A stretch of DNA of 64,000 nucleotides from Byssothecium circinans (Eukaryota > Ascomycota > Dothideomycetes > Pleosporales > Massarinaceae). Below are positions 49,288 to 61,164 of this stretch, piece after piece (the stretch's first letter is position 1; each line of letters starts with the position of its first letter). The notes below the pieces were generated by a model. It had not been told where the DNA came from and did no database searches. It saw only the letters and a list, made by a program, of their open reading frames with translations. Where the stretch lies: the NCBI GenBank assembly GCA_010015675.1, contig ML977005.1:62001-126000 (forward strand). Reading direction: 5' to 3'. A program made the translations under genes and the position numbers.

Positions 49288-52200
49288 ATGCCGATGTCGA
49301 CATCCACCTTCACAACCGCCGAGCGCCGCAAGAAGGCTGTCACGTATGGAAAGTCAGGTCGCTATACGGCCACCAAACTCTTCGATGACGCACCCTCGCC
49401 CGAACGCCCGCGAAAGCAGGCCGGCGCCGTCTTTGCGACAATTCAGAAATCGGACACATCGCGGGGAATACGCAGCACACTGAGCAATAATCGCGCAATG
49501 TCGGCGGCACCTGTAGATGTCTTTGAAGTCCCCTCCGAGGACGAGCCCACACCGCGCGCACCGGCCCCTGCTCCGCGAAAAAAGAAAACACCTGTGATGA
49601 CTCAGGATGTGGGCGTGTTTGACTTTCCTACGTCAGAGGACGAGAGGGGCGAGACTGCGCGCAAGTTCGAGAAGAGTGTCCCTGTGCGCAAGGTGGAAGC
49701 AGCGCGGCCACCCGTTCCTGCTTCAAAGAGAAAAGTACAAGAGAAGCAGAGGGTGGTGCCACCTTCGTCCGAAGATCCACTTGCGGCACCTCTACCGGAA
49801 ACAAGACGGCGAGCGAAATCACCCCAAGTGCTGGTACAGCGCGCGTCCGTCGAACAATCACAGCCGGCAAAGCGAACCACACGATCGCGCGCGACAACCC
49901 CGGCTCCGCTAGTCGCAGTATCGAACAAGAAGAAGGCGAAGGATGCTACAATTTCAAGCAAGAAACCGAAACTGACATCGGGGATCAAGTCACCAGCCCT
50001 GGACATATTTGATGTGCCCACGTCGGATGAAGATGCCCCAGCGAAGACACCTATGAGGCCTCGGCCTGTGCCCTCCTCCCGGATCAAGGTTCTACCCGCC
50101 CCACGCGTGCCAAACGCTCCCCTTTCCCCGTCTCCCTCCGAAGAATCCGATGTTTCCACCAAGTCTCACAAGCGCAAGCGCGATGCTTCGGTATGCTCTT
50201 CGACGAGAGCAAAAATGACAAGTGGTCCAGATAGGGAGATGGAGGTGTCCGTTCCCCTGAGGAACAGGAAACATCATAAGAAGGAAAATAGTGTGTCCCC
50301 CGGCCACGATACAGTTGAAGTCCCTCCCCTCGTCCCACACATCGCCGGTATACCAGAAGAGGTGGTTATTATGGACAAGCCGAGGCGCACCAAACAGCGG
50401 GCCAGTGCTGCTCCGCATAGGGCCCTAATTTCGAAAGGCAAATCATCACCCGCGAAACTTCATACTATGCTAGCAGATCGCTCAAGGCCGAGACAGAAGC
50501 CAACACCGGCGGCACCCATTCTCCCAGAGCCATCCGACGAGAATGAGACCATGTACGATCCGGACGATACAGAGACCCCTCAAATACCGAAGAAGATGGC
50601 CGTGCCTGGCTCGATGACGCCTCGACAACGAGATATGTTCAGCAATCTACTAGACGATTCGTCTGATCCAAGCACGCCAATGCCTAATGTATCAGCATTG
50701 AAACTCACAGACCGAAAGCCCGGTTCCGCGCTTGCGTCTCTGTTGAGGTCGTCATCGGACATTCCTCAGTCGGCTCATACGCGGAAAAGCCGGCTGATCG
50801 ATATGCTTAAACAAGCAACATCGAGCTCCGACGAAGACAGTGAGAGCGACGAGGAAACAGAGGAAGAGATCGTCAAAATACCGAATGTTTCTGCCCCACC
50901 CAGGACCGCAATCAAAGGTCGACTCTCCGCACAGGATAATTCTCAAGATACTACAGATGCAATGGAAGTCGATTCGGAAACACTAGGAAATTCCCAATCC
51001 TCGCAAACTGCCGTTAATCTACGGACTGGTGGCCGAGTTACTTATGCTAAGCAAAGATCCTACCTTGAGGAACAAGGGGACAACATGGAAGATATTCTAG
51101 ACATGGTATTTAACGATGATATCGGACTTGACTCCCAGAGACAATGCTCGCTTTCAGAGGACGACGAAGACATGGGTATGCATGGCATACACGACCTCCG
51201 CAATACAGGGCAACAACAGAAATTCAATCAGGAGGTTGATTTTGCAATTGACGACATCGCTGGTCATGGTGGTTTGAACGCTTCTCAGCGCCGGAGCGCC
51301 ATGATAGATTTCGCTACCTCATTGGCGGACAAGTACTATGCTGGCCAATTGCTTGAGTCATCTTTGACTTCGAGGCTGCTGCGGAGCATTTCTTCCAGTG
51401 GTGAAATCATTTTTGACTTCGCTGCCGCCGTTGCTATTCTCTTCATCCTAGAGAAGCGGCCGGGAGCGGCCATATTGGAGGAGATTCGCGAGTCAACCAT
51501 CATGGCTACGCTCGACAAGCTATTGATTTCCAAATTCGCAGCTCTAGACATTCATCGAATCGCAAAGGATCGAAAGACGAACATGTCTCTGAAGGCACGC
51601 GAGATGGTGGCAGAATTTCGAAGCCTGATCCTCAATTCCGGCGTTTGGTCCCCTGAAAACCTGGAGAAGGTGTCGCCTCAGCTTCTGGCGATCAAAGTCC
51701 TGGAGCTTCTGGTCGTCAGTCTTCGTCAAGCGGGTAATGCAGAAGTTTTGGCCGATGAGACCATGATCACAAGAATTGTGGAGGCCGCTTCTGGACCTTG
51801 TCAACGTATGAAGGCGGGTAACGCTTCCGCACAAGATCATTTACTTTTGGAGAGCTCATTGTCAACTCTGGAATCCCTTTCAGTAACCAAGGAAAGGCAG
51901 GCTACGTGGTCAAACGAGCTTCTGGCGCGCCTAGCAGATATGATGCCCGCAGTTTTCCAAATCACGAACAGCGCTTCGCCCATCAAGCTCGCCATCCGGC
52001 TCTGCATCAACTTGACAAACGACAAGCCCAAGGCCTGTCAACTGTTTTCTCACGCCTCCTTTATTACTCCACTCATCCGCTCCATCAACCAGAACTTCAA
52101 GCTTCTAGTCAGTGAAGGGGACGCAGGGCGCAGGACCGAGATCAACGAGGACCTGATCTTTAGTCTGGGCGCCATGATCAACCTTGCCGAATGCAGTGAG

Positions 52201-52629
52201 CAAGCTCGCGCGAGTGCAATCCAAGACGGCGATGAAGTGGTCGACGAATTAGTACAGATCTTCCTTGAGGGATCAGAGCGCGCAGATCAGGTATTTCCAT
52301 CCCAAACCCCACTTACAACCAGCACAAAGACTAAACAGCACAAGGCCGCTTCTATGGAAGAATCGCAATTCATCGTCCCCATTGGTTATCTCAGCATTCT
52401 CCTCGGTAACCTCTGTCTCGAACACAGAGTTCGCAAGATGGTCCTGTTAAAGCTCCCGGGCGGCAAGATCGATATGCTTGTGCAGAAAATGCGGGAGTTC
52501 ATCTTGTACAATCAACGTGTTGATCGGTTGACAGGGGACTTTCGAGGAAAAGAGGGCGAACAGACGCATAAGAACTTCACGGAGAGATTGGGGTTGGTAG
52601 TAGGGAGATTGGAGAAGGCTGGTGCTTAA
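49288..52629 (+). CDS. WAPL/Rad61-like cohesin release factor
   Basis: A single exon of 1113 residues. WAPL proteins bind Pds5-cohesin and open the ring. The N-terminal 600 residues are disordered, Lys/Ser/Pro/acidic, and include an early KKAVTYGKSGRYTATK, similar to the short YGK motif near the start of fungal family members. Three copies of a (V/I)F(D/E)(V/F)P(T/S)-type motif lie at residues 76-86, 108-119 and 238-249. The C-terminal half is the alpha-helical WAPL domain, entered at DDIAGHGGLNASQRRSAMID, with SLADKYYAGQLLESSLTSRL and KVLELLVVSLRQAGN. The reading frame is open throughout without introns. The start is the first ATG of the frame; a second Met follows two codons later. Confidence 0.88.
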   Translation: MPMSTSTFTTAERRKKAVTYGKSGRYTATKLFDDAPSPERPRKQAGAVFATIQKSDTSRGIRSTLSNNRAMSAAPVDVFEVPSEDEPTPRAPAPAPRKKKTPVMTQDVGVFDFPTSEDERGETARKFEKSVPVRKVEAARPPVPASKRKVQEKQRVVPPSSEDPLAAPLPETRRRAKSPQVLVQRASVEQSQPAKRTTRSRATTPAPLVAVSNKKKAKDATISSKKPKLTSGIKSPALDIFDVPTSDEDAPAKTPMRPRPVPSSRIKVLPAPRVPNAPLSPSPSEESDVSTKSHKRKRDASVCSSTRAKMTSGPDREMEVSVPLRNRKHHKKENSVSPGHDTVEVPPLVPHIAGIPEEVVIMDKPRRTKQRASAAPHRALISKGKSSPAKLHTMLADRSRPRQKPTPAAPILPEPSDENETMYDPDDTETPQIPKKMAVPGSMTPRQRDMFSNLLDDSSDPSTPMPNVSALKLTDRKPGSALASLLRSSSDIPQSAHTRKSRLIDMLKQATSSSDEDSESDEETEEEIVKIPNVSAPPRTAIKGRLSAQDNSQDTTDAMEVDSETLGNSQSSQTAVNLRTGGRVTYAKQRSYLEEQGDNMEDILDMVFNDDIGLDSQRQCSLSEDDEDMGMHGIHDLRNTGQQQKFNQEVDFAIDDIAGHGGLNASQRRSAMIDFATSLADKYYAGQLLESSLTSRLLRSISSSGEIIFDFAAAVAILFILEKRPGAAILEEIRESTIMATLDKLLISKFAALDIHRIAKDRKTNMSLKAREMVAEFRSLILNSGVWSPENLEKVSPQLLAIKVLELLVVSLRQAGNAEVLADETMITRIVEAASGPCQRMKAGNASAQDHLLLESSLSTLESLSVTKERQATWSNELLARLADMMPAVFQITNSASPIKLAIRLCINLTNDKPKACQLFSHASFITPLIRSINQNFKLLVSEGDAGRRTEINEDLIFSLGAMINLAECSEQARASAIQDGDEVVDELVQIFLEGSERADQVFPSQTPLTTSTKTKQHKAASMEESQFIVPIGYLSILLGNLCLEHRVRKMVLLKLPGGKIDMLVQKMREFILYNQRVDRLTGDFRGKEGEQTHKNFTERLGLVVGRLEKAGA

Positions 52630-54444
52630 TCAATCCACGCGCAGTGGAGAGTCAGACTTGTTTTGATCGGCGGAATGGTATTTATTGTCGTACTCATGCT
52701 GGATACCCTGGGTGTTTGCTTTGTTAGGACAGTGAGGTGGAATGGTCTGGGACTGATTTTGGATTGGGCACGTGAGGGTTGACATTAACAGAATCTATAT
52801 CTTAGCAACGGCAGGCGGATGTCACTACGGTATGAGGAAGGGATGGAGAGACGGAGGTTTTCCTGTTTATGCTTGTCTTTATACCCCCAGTTTTTGATAA
52901 TGCCGTATGCAGATGCAGATACAGATCTTACCCCGTGTCCGCTGATGTACACATGTATACACTGTATTCAAATATATAAAACGATCCTTAGTTCCGTGAG
53001 AATATTGCATACGAGTTCCAGCTTTCGGCTGTTCCTGCATATCCTCCCGGCAAGCCCGAATCATAAGATCTTCCGTTTACCCAACGCAGTCTTCCAGGTT
53101 GGGCAGCCAGTAACGGTGAGATGTTTCTCCCCACAAGGCTAAATCTCAACTCCCGTATACTGCACATATATACCCAAGATCTTGGAAGACGCTTTCCCAG
53201 AGATGACGCAATAATTCCGAGCATATTATGATCTCTTGGTCCTGGCCATGGCAATATAGGGATGGGCTGTTTGGCTTCTTCTAGCGTGCTTCGGTGCAGC
53301 TTTCCACGCACGCGCTTCTCGGCTAAGCTTCTCAAAGACAGGCATGATCGACGATTACGCACTTCTCTCCGGAGGATGTCTCGCTTTCACATGCAGGACG
53401 GATAAATGGTCCATTATTCGTATCCGGGACCTCTCACGGAGGCCCGTCTCCCGAATACCTTGTTGCGTTTTTTGAAACGGGCGGGAGAGAGAGTCTAGAC
53501 GGGAAAAACGATCCACATGTTCATTATTCTTCGTCTTCTTTCTTTTTTTCGTTCTCGCTTTTGACTCGGGCATGGCGGGGCGGGGCGTTGGGTTGGGTTG
53601 GATGGTTGGTGGGGCAGCATACATCACACGCATGCAGGCCGCTTCATCGTCGTTGGAAAAAATAGAAATAAAAAAGAAAGTTTGACGAATCCCAGCGGTC
53701 TAAATTACGTACTCTCAATTGCGGGCCTTCATCCAAAGCACGGCGGAAGGGGGGGAGGAGGGACACGAAAGGTGCTGTGGGAGGGGGGGGATTGATGGAT
53801 GATGTCAATGACGGCATAGGGTACCGCGGGACGGGGACAAATTCGACGTGCCGCGGCTTCCCTTTCACTCTTTCTTTTGCGTCTTTTGGGCAGGATACAC
53901 AGAGGTACCCCGCCATCGCACCTGAGCCCTCGCATCTTCAGATTCGGATTCAGATCCAGTGCAGAGAGAGCGTCCCATCTCGGCGCTACTACTGTGCAGT
54001 AATTACCTAGACTCGCTTGCGGGGAGCGGGAGCGCTGATTAGTTTGGCCTCGCAGCGCTTCCTGCAGCTGGACTGGACGGCGTCATCCTAGGAGCAGGTT
54101 GGCGGGTTGGCGGTCTGGCTAGGGCAGGAACAGGCACCGGGTTCCGCGAAAGAAGGAAGGAACGAAGGGCAGGGCAGGGCAGGGCAAAGCAGCAGGTCAA
54201 GGGTTGAGGTTACCTCTGGGCGTCTACTGCTTATTACTCGCTTTTGAATCCCTTCGAGCCCACCATCTTGGGATTTGCGGATCCGGACCGTCTTTTAATT
54301 GTCGTTCTGTATCTTCCTGCGCTACACGGCTACATCTTCTTACGCTGAGAGCATACGCATACTGCATACACGCTGGCGACTCGGTCCGCCACTTCAAGAA
54401 AGGGAACAGGTTCGAACGCTGCGAGATATAGAGACAGCAGCAAT
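52630..54444. other. Intergenic: WAPL 3' flank and Rheb promoter
   Basis: About 1.8 kb. A minus-strand frame of 39 codons (53226..53345) reads as a basic small protein but is unsupported. Another minus frame (52988..53362) overlaps it. The 53990-54190 part is G-rich with AGGGC repeats. No gene is called. Confidence 0.5.
54166..54185. repeat. (AGGGC)4 microsatellite
   Basis: Four perfect AGGGC copies upstream of the Rheb gene, read directly from the sequence. Confidence 0.92.
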
Positions 54445-55199
54445 ATGGTGGCGCCTAAGCAGAGAAAGATTGCCATTGTTGGTAGCAGAGCTGTTGGTAC
54501 GTTCTCCTCTCCCACCGGGTTGGTTGTTGCGACGGCGACATCAAGGCGGGTGTAGTGTCCTGACACAGCATAGGCAAGTCGAGTCTAACGGTACAATTCG
54601 TCGACGGACACTTCGTAGAGAGCTACTATCCGACCATCGAGAATACCTTCAGCAAGGTCATTCGGTATAAGAATCAGGACTTTGCGACCGAGATCATCGA
54701 CACCGCGGGCCAGGTAAGAGTCGCCTTGCGCTTCACATGCTGGGAGGTTTTACTAACCCTGTGGGCGCCATCCAGGATGAGTACAGCATTCTCAACTCGA
54801 AGCACTTTATCGGTATTCATGGATACCTCATCGTCTACTCGGTCGCCAGCAAGCAGAGCTTCGAGATGGCGCGCGTCATCCGCGACAAGATCCTGAACCA
54901 CCTCGTACGTCATCGTCATTCCTACCAACCACACATGCTGACCATCATCGCTCAAACAGGCCACCGACTTCGTCCCCCTCGTCATCGTAGGCAACAAATC
55001 CGATCTCCGCCCCGAACAACGCCAAGTCACTCCCGAAGAAGGCCAACGGCTCGCCGAAGAATTCAAGTGCGCGTGGACCGAAGCCTCGGCGCGATACGAT
55101 GAGAATGTCCAAAAGGCGTTTGAGCTCATGATTGGTGAAGTGGAGAAGAGTCAGAACCCCAGCGAGCCTGCGGGCGGAAACAAGTGCATAGTCATGTAA
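54445..55199 (+). CDS. Rheb small GTPase
   Basis: Four exons, 54445..54496, 54574..54713, 54776..54904 and 54960..55199, encode 186 residues. Rheb activates TORC1 and, in fungi, affects amino-acid uptake. The P-loop is GSRAVGKSS, with Arg at the position of Ras Gly12, a Rheb hallmark. The effector region is FVESYYPTIENTF; switch II starts DTAGQDEYSILN. Base recognition is VIVGNKSDL and EASARYDENV. The C-terminus NKCIVM is a CaaX farnesylation signal. Intron phases follow the usual Ras-like pattern (interruption within the P-loop codon Gly). A Lys-rich frame downstream (about 55227-55366) is not included. Confidence 0.96.
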
Positions 55200-56109
55200 G
55201 ATGGCTAACATGCGCGTGTGTATTAGATGCAGCGGACAAATCAAAGAAGAAGGGGAAGGGAAGCTTCTTGACGAAGCTCAAGGAGATAGTTAAAGACAAA
55301 GATCGGGACGGAGATGGCGATGGGGGAAACAGTGGTTTTCAACAGAGCGGCGTATATGCATTATGAGTTGATGTCTGTCTGGCACCAATTCGCGCATCAT
55401 TTTCCAGAGGCATGATGGTATACCTGGGCATAGATGGAGGGTCTTAGACGGGTGGTACAGCTAGGCCACCGCATTCTTTTTTCCTAATGGCGTAATGGTA
55501 ATGGTACTCTGGCGGAGGTGTAATGGGCGTTGTCAGGCACTATGGGTTTTATGTCGTTTCTTTTCTTAGGACGTCGGGGTTTCTATACTTTCATCCTGCG
55601 TTTTACTGCACGATCTACGGCTGTTCTACAATCAACAGACGGGTAACGGTTACAATGCTAGACTCTTCTCTCCATGCTGGTAACTTGATGGCGTCCTCAC
55701 TGACTCCACTACTGGTCCACGAATTGCTCTGTGCACAAATGGCTTCGGATGAGACCCTCCATTAGGAAGCTCAGAAGCTATGACGGAAAGCCCGCAGTGA
55801 TCAACGGTTTCACGTGGATTGGCGGGTCTCTTGCCTTGTAGAGTAAAAAGTGATGAGGCTCTTCGGGGCGAGGTCCTCCGTTGCTTGGTTTGCTTTTTTG
55901 CTGTGACGGGAGCTGAAACGCCGAATTGGCATTTCAGTTAACCGCCACATTTGCCCCGCCATTTGCACAGACCACCCGCGATTTTGGTCCCTGACTCACG
56001 CCGCCCTAAACAACGCCGGTAAGAATTGATTGCAGTCAGAAGTCGAGGACAAGCTTCTCAGCGATAACCATACGAGCTTGGGACGGTATAGCTGAGAAGA
56101 CAAGGCAAG
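55200..56109. other. Intergenic: Rheb 3' flank and SerRS promoter
   Basis: Starts with a Lys/Asp-rich frame (55227..55366) that could be an alternative Rheb 3' exon but has no solid splice donor. The rest shows no gene. Confidence 0.5.
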
Positions 56110-57910
56110 ATGCTTGATATGTAAGTCGACTTCCAATCCATCTACCTTGTGCATGCTCCTCTTCAACAGGGAGACACTGCGAGGGAGGGGTAGCGGGGTC
56201 CGTTTTTCGAGAAAGATGCTGATATGGAGGGGCAGCAACGACTTCATCGCCGAGCGCGGCGGCAATCCCGACAAGATTCGCGAGTCGCAGCGCAAGAGGC
56301 ACGCGAATGTGGAGATAGTGGACGAGATCATCAAGGATTTTGAGGACCACAGACAGAGTATGCGACTCCGACACGCCCAAGCACACGCGACCCAGACACG
56401 AACAGAGAACATACATAGCAAGGAGTAGAAACGCTGACAATTGATAAACAGCGCAGTATGCAGCGACACAGATCGGCTCAACAATCAATGGCATCCAGAA
56501 AGAAGTCGGCAAGAAGAAGAAAGCCAAAGAAAACGCCGACGACCTCATCGCGGAAATGGGCGAATTGCGCAAGCAAAAGGCAGCAAAGGAAGACGAAGCC
56601 GCCGAGAAACTCGTCAAACTGACGTCCAAAGTCAAGACCGTGGGCAACTACGTGCACCCCGACGTCCACGTCTCGGACAACGAGGACAACAACACGATAT
56701 TACGGAAGTGGGCGCCCGAGGGTGTGGCAGTCGAGCACAACACGACGGGCATACCGCATCATGGCGTGCTCGCTCGTCTTAACGGGTATGACTCTGAGCG
56801 CGGTGTCAAGATCGTGGGTCATAGGGGGTACTGTCTGATCGGGTACGGGTTGTTTCTCAATCTGGCACTGGTGAATTACGGGTTGGAATTTCTGTTCAAT
56901 AAGGGGTATACGCCGAATCAGCCGCCGTTCTTTATGCTGAGGGAGCAGATGGCGAAGACGGCGCAGCTGTCGGATTTCGATGAGGAATTGTACAAGGTCA
57001 CGGAGAGTAAGGATAAGCCTGAGACGGACAAGTACTTGGTGCGTTCTTTCTGTTTTTCTCCCTTGTTATCGAGTTGGCTGACGATAAAACACCAACGGTA
57101 GATCGCGACCTCTGAACAACCCATCTCCGCCCTGCACTCTGAAGAATGGCTCGGTACCGCGGACCTCCCGATCAAATACGCCGGCTACTCGACCAACTTC
57201 CGCAAAGAAGCCGGTTCGCACGGTAAAGATGCTTGGGGCATCTTCCGCATCCATCAGTTCGAGAAGGTGGAACAGTTCCTCATCACGCACCCGGAGAAGA
57301 GCGCGGAGGCGTTTGAGGAGATGCTGAAGACGTCCGAGGAGTTCTATCAGAGCTTGGGGCTGCCGTATCAGGTTGTGGGGATCGTTAGCGGCGCGTTGAG
57401 TAAGTTGTTGATATCTCGGTGGTGGTGCATGTGGGAGGGATATACTGACAGTAGATAGATAACGCAGCGTCCATAAAGAGGGATCTAGAAGCTTGGTTCC
57501 CCGTCACCGGCGGCGGAGAGTACAAAGAACTCGTCTCAGTATCAAACTGCACAGACTACCAAACCCGCGAACTCGAGATCCGATTCGGTAAGTCCCTCCC
57601 TCTCCTCTCCTCTCCTCTTCTCCCCCTCCCACCTCCTCTCCCACCTATCAACCCCCCCATCCCATCCCCTAACTAACCCTTTCTAGGCGTCAAAAAGCAA
57701 ACCTCGACCCGCAAAGAATACGTCCACGCCCTCAACGGCACCCTCTGCGCCACCGAACGCACCCTCTGCTGCCTCCTCGAAAACTTCCAGACCCCGCACG
57801 GCTTCAACGTGCCTCAGGTCCTGAGGAAATATATCCCGGGTCAGCCGGAATTCTTGCCGTTTGTGAGGGAGTGGAATCCGCCTAAGGAGGTGCCCGTGAG
57901 GACGAAGTGA
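56110..57910 (+). CDS. Cytosolic seryl-tRNA synthetase
   Basis: Six exons, 56110..56120, 56236..56357, 56452..57038, 57102..57399, 57459..57587 and 57687..57910, encode 456 residues. The first exon is 11 nt (MLD plus two bases), joined to [21 protein letters not shown]. It charges tRNA-Ser with serine. The N-terminal long coiled-coil arm (IKDFEDHRQ, then [13 protein letters not shown] through AAEKLVKL) binds tRNA. The class II core has motif 2 [20 protein letters not shown], motif 3 [19 protein letters not shown], and [16 protein letters not shown]. The serine loop [10 protein letters not shown] is present. The end is basic. The fifth intron (99 nt) is C/T-rich. Confidence 0.96.
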
Positions 57911-58484
57911 GCGTTGTTGGGGGTTGCGAAGGGGTGTGCGTGTGTGGGGAGGGAGGAAGGTGGGGGGAAGGGGATTAGAATGGGGGTTGATGTGTGTGTA
58001 TGTGGGTGCGTGGGTGCGTGGTATGAATGGCGTAGAAAGAAAGAGGTGTCGAAGATAGTGGAGTGGCTAGGGAGGCGAGGCGAGGGGAGGATAGGATAGG
58101 AAGACGGAAACATAACATGCTATGGATTGAGAAATCTTATCATGTATGTATATTGACGTCTAGAACCTGAAATGACAATGACAATGACAATGAGCAAGAA
58201 GAAATACCAAGATCAAGATCAAGAGAATAATCTACATCAACAAAGTAACGTGGATCATCCAGAGGGTTTCTTCTCTTCACTTTTCTCTATTGCACGATCT
58301 TGGAAAATACCATCACACATCATCAACCTGCCTCAAAGACAGAAGCCAGCCAATTTCACTCCATCCGATTATATTGCAAAAAAAACACTCCTATATACAA
58401 CTCTCCACCCTCCTTCAAACAAACCCACACACCACTTCCCCTCTCCCTCTTTATTTACTCCCTCCATACACACCCCCCACCCCC
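57911..58484. other. Gap between convergent SerRS and AVT-like genes
   Basis: Shared 3' flanks, G-rich on the plus strand at first, then with an AATGAC repeat. I see no gene. Confidence 0.55.
58171..58194. repeat. (AATGAC)n hexamer repeat
   Basis: Three AATGAC copies and a fourth ending in G, read directly from the sequence. Confidence 0.9.
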
Positions 58485-60511
58485 CTACGCCGCCCCCAAA
58501 ACCTCCTTAGGCAAACAAGCAAACACGGTACTAACAGCCGCCATAACCGAACTCACCCCAATCAACGCCCAATTCAACCCCTTCTCCACCGCGCCCAGCT
58601 CCTTCCCGAAGAGCTTCAGATGAAACGCGAGGGGCAAGATAATACAGATGGAAAAGCAGGCGACACTCCCCAGCAACGTCATGATGCGGTCGAAGGACGG
58701 ACACACGATGGCGATGAGGACGAAGAGGAGGATAACGGCGATGCGGAGGCTGAATTTCGCAAGCCCGCGGTTCAGGCCCGACATGCCGGTCAGGCTCGGG
58801 GAGGCGGCGAGGGAGCGGTTGTCGAGGCCGAGGAGGACTTCCAGGGTGCTTATTATGGGGCGGGCGTTGAGGGGCACTTTGGTGAGCGGGACGATGGCGA
58901 TGCAGATGGCGACGAAGACGGAGATGGCTTTTGGGTAGCCGTCCGTGGTGAAGATGTTGCTGGTGATTTCGTCCTTGACGTAGTCGCCGAACATGAGGAT
59001 GCCGGCGCAGGCGACGCCCGCGTCCATGATGTAGGTGATGACGTACGTTATGTGCAGGCCCTTGCGGTATTTGTAGGGGTGGCGCATGTCGCGGTAGATG
59101 TTGGGGAAGACGCTGTGGCCGCCCCAGGGGGACATGAGGAGCCCGAATGCGAGTGGAATGGTCATCCAGTTCTCCGGGAAGAGGTATTGGGTGGCGGGTT
59201 GGCGGAGGGAGCCGGGGTGGTCGGGCTTGATGAAGCCGTCGACGAAGATGGCGATGGTGATGCCGAAGCAAGACATGACGCCGAGGATCGAGGTGAAGGA
59301 GAGCATGCGTAAGGGGAAGAAGGCGAGGGGGATTAGGATGAGGCCGCAGACTATCTTCCACCAGAGTACACCCCAGCCGGGAACTAGGTCGTTCATGCTG
59401 TCTGCGAAGAGGACGATGAGCGCAACGCAGGCTGCTAAGAGCTCCAGGGAGAAGAGGACACTGACGGCGGCTCGAGCGCTATTACCGAAAGAGACGTAGG
59501 CGAGGTCCGCGAAGGTGATTAGGGAGCTATCCACGTCCAGACATTTTGCAAGCAGTTTTGCCGTGTAGCATGTTGTTACTGCGGAGAAAGTGAGGAAGAC
59601 CACGCCCACCACCCAGCCAGAGTACTTGAATGCCAGTGGTAAGGTGAGGAGACCAACGCCGACCAGCACATTGACCGAGTTGAACACCGTCTGAGGGAGT
59701 GTCGACCGCCCGACCACAACGTTGATTATGTGCCCGTCTTCTTCCACTTGCTTGACTAGTAGAGGCTCTCTTTCTTGTTCTGGTTCCATGACGCCCTTCA
59801 TCTGTTGCTCGGTAAAGAGCCGGCCAGCATGACGCATCGAGGACTCGTTCACGCGGGAAGAGAGACTACCATAGGTGGTGCCATAACTTCCGCCAAACGG
59901 CGAAGAAAGCGAAGGCTCAATCGTGAAGATGCTCTCCGTCCTTGGTTGTCTCTCCTCCAGCCGTTGCTCCACAGCAGAGGGTAATAGTCGCGTATCCTCC
60001 GTTGGTCTCGCCTCTTCATCCTCCAGTGCATTGTCCGAGGGGCGCCTTCCTTCCGTCTCAAATGCCTGGCGGAGAAGTGATCGCGGATCGGAGGCTGAAA
60101 GGCCGGTGCGGGGGAAGTCCTGATGGTCTTCATCGGTGTCCATGCGGAAGGAGGGGCGGACGGGAGTGATCTCAAAAAAACCGGCGGCACGCTGCCATGA
60201 TCGGGCAAAGTTGTTCATGCTGTTCACGCCTCCAGCGTCGCCAATTGCTTGTATGCGCATGGCCATGGAAGATCTGGCAGCCATTAGTACCCTGACCTTC
60301 AAAATGCGCACTGCTGGAGTTTGATTGCCTACCTTCTCCTCCGAAGGCTGCCATGTGTCGCAGGTGGGCCGTTCACTGTCGCAACGCTCTGCCCACTCGG
60401 TTGTCTATCAAGCTCTGCCCACTGCACACGGCTGCCAGTAGAGCCTACGGAGCCTCTATGGACGCCATCGTACTCGTCCCAGGTCGACGGCTGCTTGCCT
60501 TTAATATCCAT
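58485..60511 (-). CDS. AVT1-like vacuolar amino-acid transporter
   Basis: Two exons, 60333..60511 and 58485..60273, encode 655 residues; the 59 nt intron starts GTAGGC and ends CCAG. It is an AAAP-family (AVT) antiporter-like carrier. The long cytosolic N-terminus of about 250 residues is Ser/Arg/Glu-rich. The transport domain begins with the signature STLPQTVFNSVNVLVGVGLL, followed by LPLAFKYSGW and nine to ten further membrane segments, including LLMSPWGGHSVFPNIYRDM, in the conserved mid-protein region. The C-terminus is short. Family members move neutral amino acids into or out of the vacuole with proton exchange. The second exon alone has an internal Met start, but the upstream exon MDIKGKQPST joins in frame and looks genuine. 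It converges with SerRS and diverges from eRF1. Confidence 0.92.
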
Positions 60512-61164
60512 TGTCCACGGGTGCCTCAGAGCGGCAGCGAAAAGTGTGCAAGCGGAGAGGTGGCAGAGACTGGTGGAGAGGTCTAGGGGCGGGCACTACT
60601 CTACTCTAGTGACGGGTTCCTGTCTTGCACAGCAGCAAGGGTGCCACCTGCCGGGCTCTTTTCATGGTGGAAGATGGAGGAACTGCGGAGAAGTGCCGGC
60701 ATCACTATCGGGCTTGGTGAAGACATCCATAGATGCTGCACGATAAGCACGAGAGCTCAAAGTTCCCGAGTCACCCCACCTACATCATACATCGATCGAG
60801 CTTGGGGTTGCATGTCACGTGCATGACCGGCCGGTGTATGGCTGGCCAAGCGAGCGAATGACGGGCATCGTTGGGACTGCTCTTGCTGGGTCCGGGCAGT
60901 GAGTGAATGAAATGGTGAACGACTGGGAGACAGACAAACAACATCGAATCCAGCCACCGCCAGCTGGTCTCTGACTCTCACCACCTTGACTCTTACCATC
61001 ACAGTCATCACCACACCCCCGTCACGAGGCGCAGCTGCTTCCAAAGTCCGCCGCGCTGTCGGCTAGTCCCGCCTGCCCCTCTATAGAATATAAAATTCTC
61101 AGCGCCCCCCGCCTCCAACCACCTGAACATACACGGAAACCCGCACACGCACATATCCGCAGCC
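60512..61164. promoter_or_regulatory. Shared divergent promoter of the AVT-like gene and eRF1
   Basis: 653 bp between two divergent starts. A CACGTG palindrome at about 60816-60821 could be an E-box for bHLH factors; that is a pattern match only. I see no gene. Confidence 0.5.

Noticed and set aside
58290..59312. 340-codon plus-strand frame antisense to the AVT-like transporter
   Set aside because: Gly/Asp/Glu/Val-rich product mirrors the membrane-protein codons on the other strand; no recognisable family.
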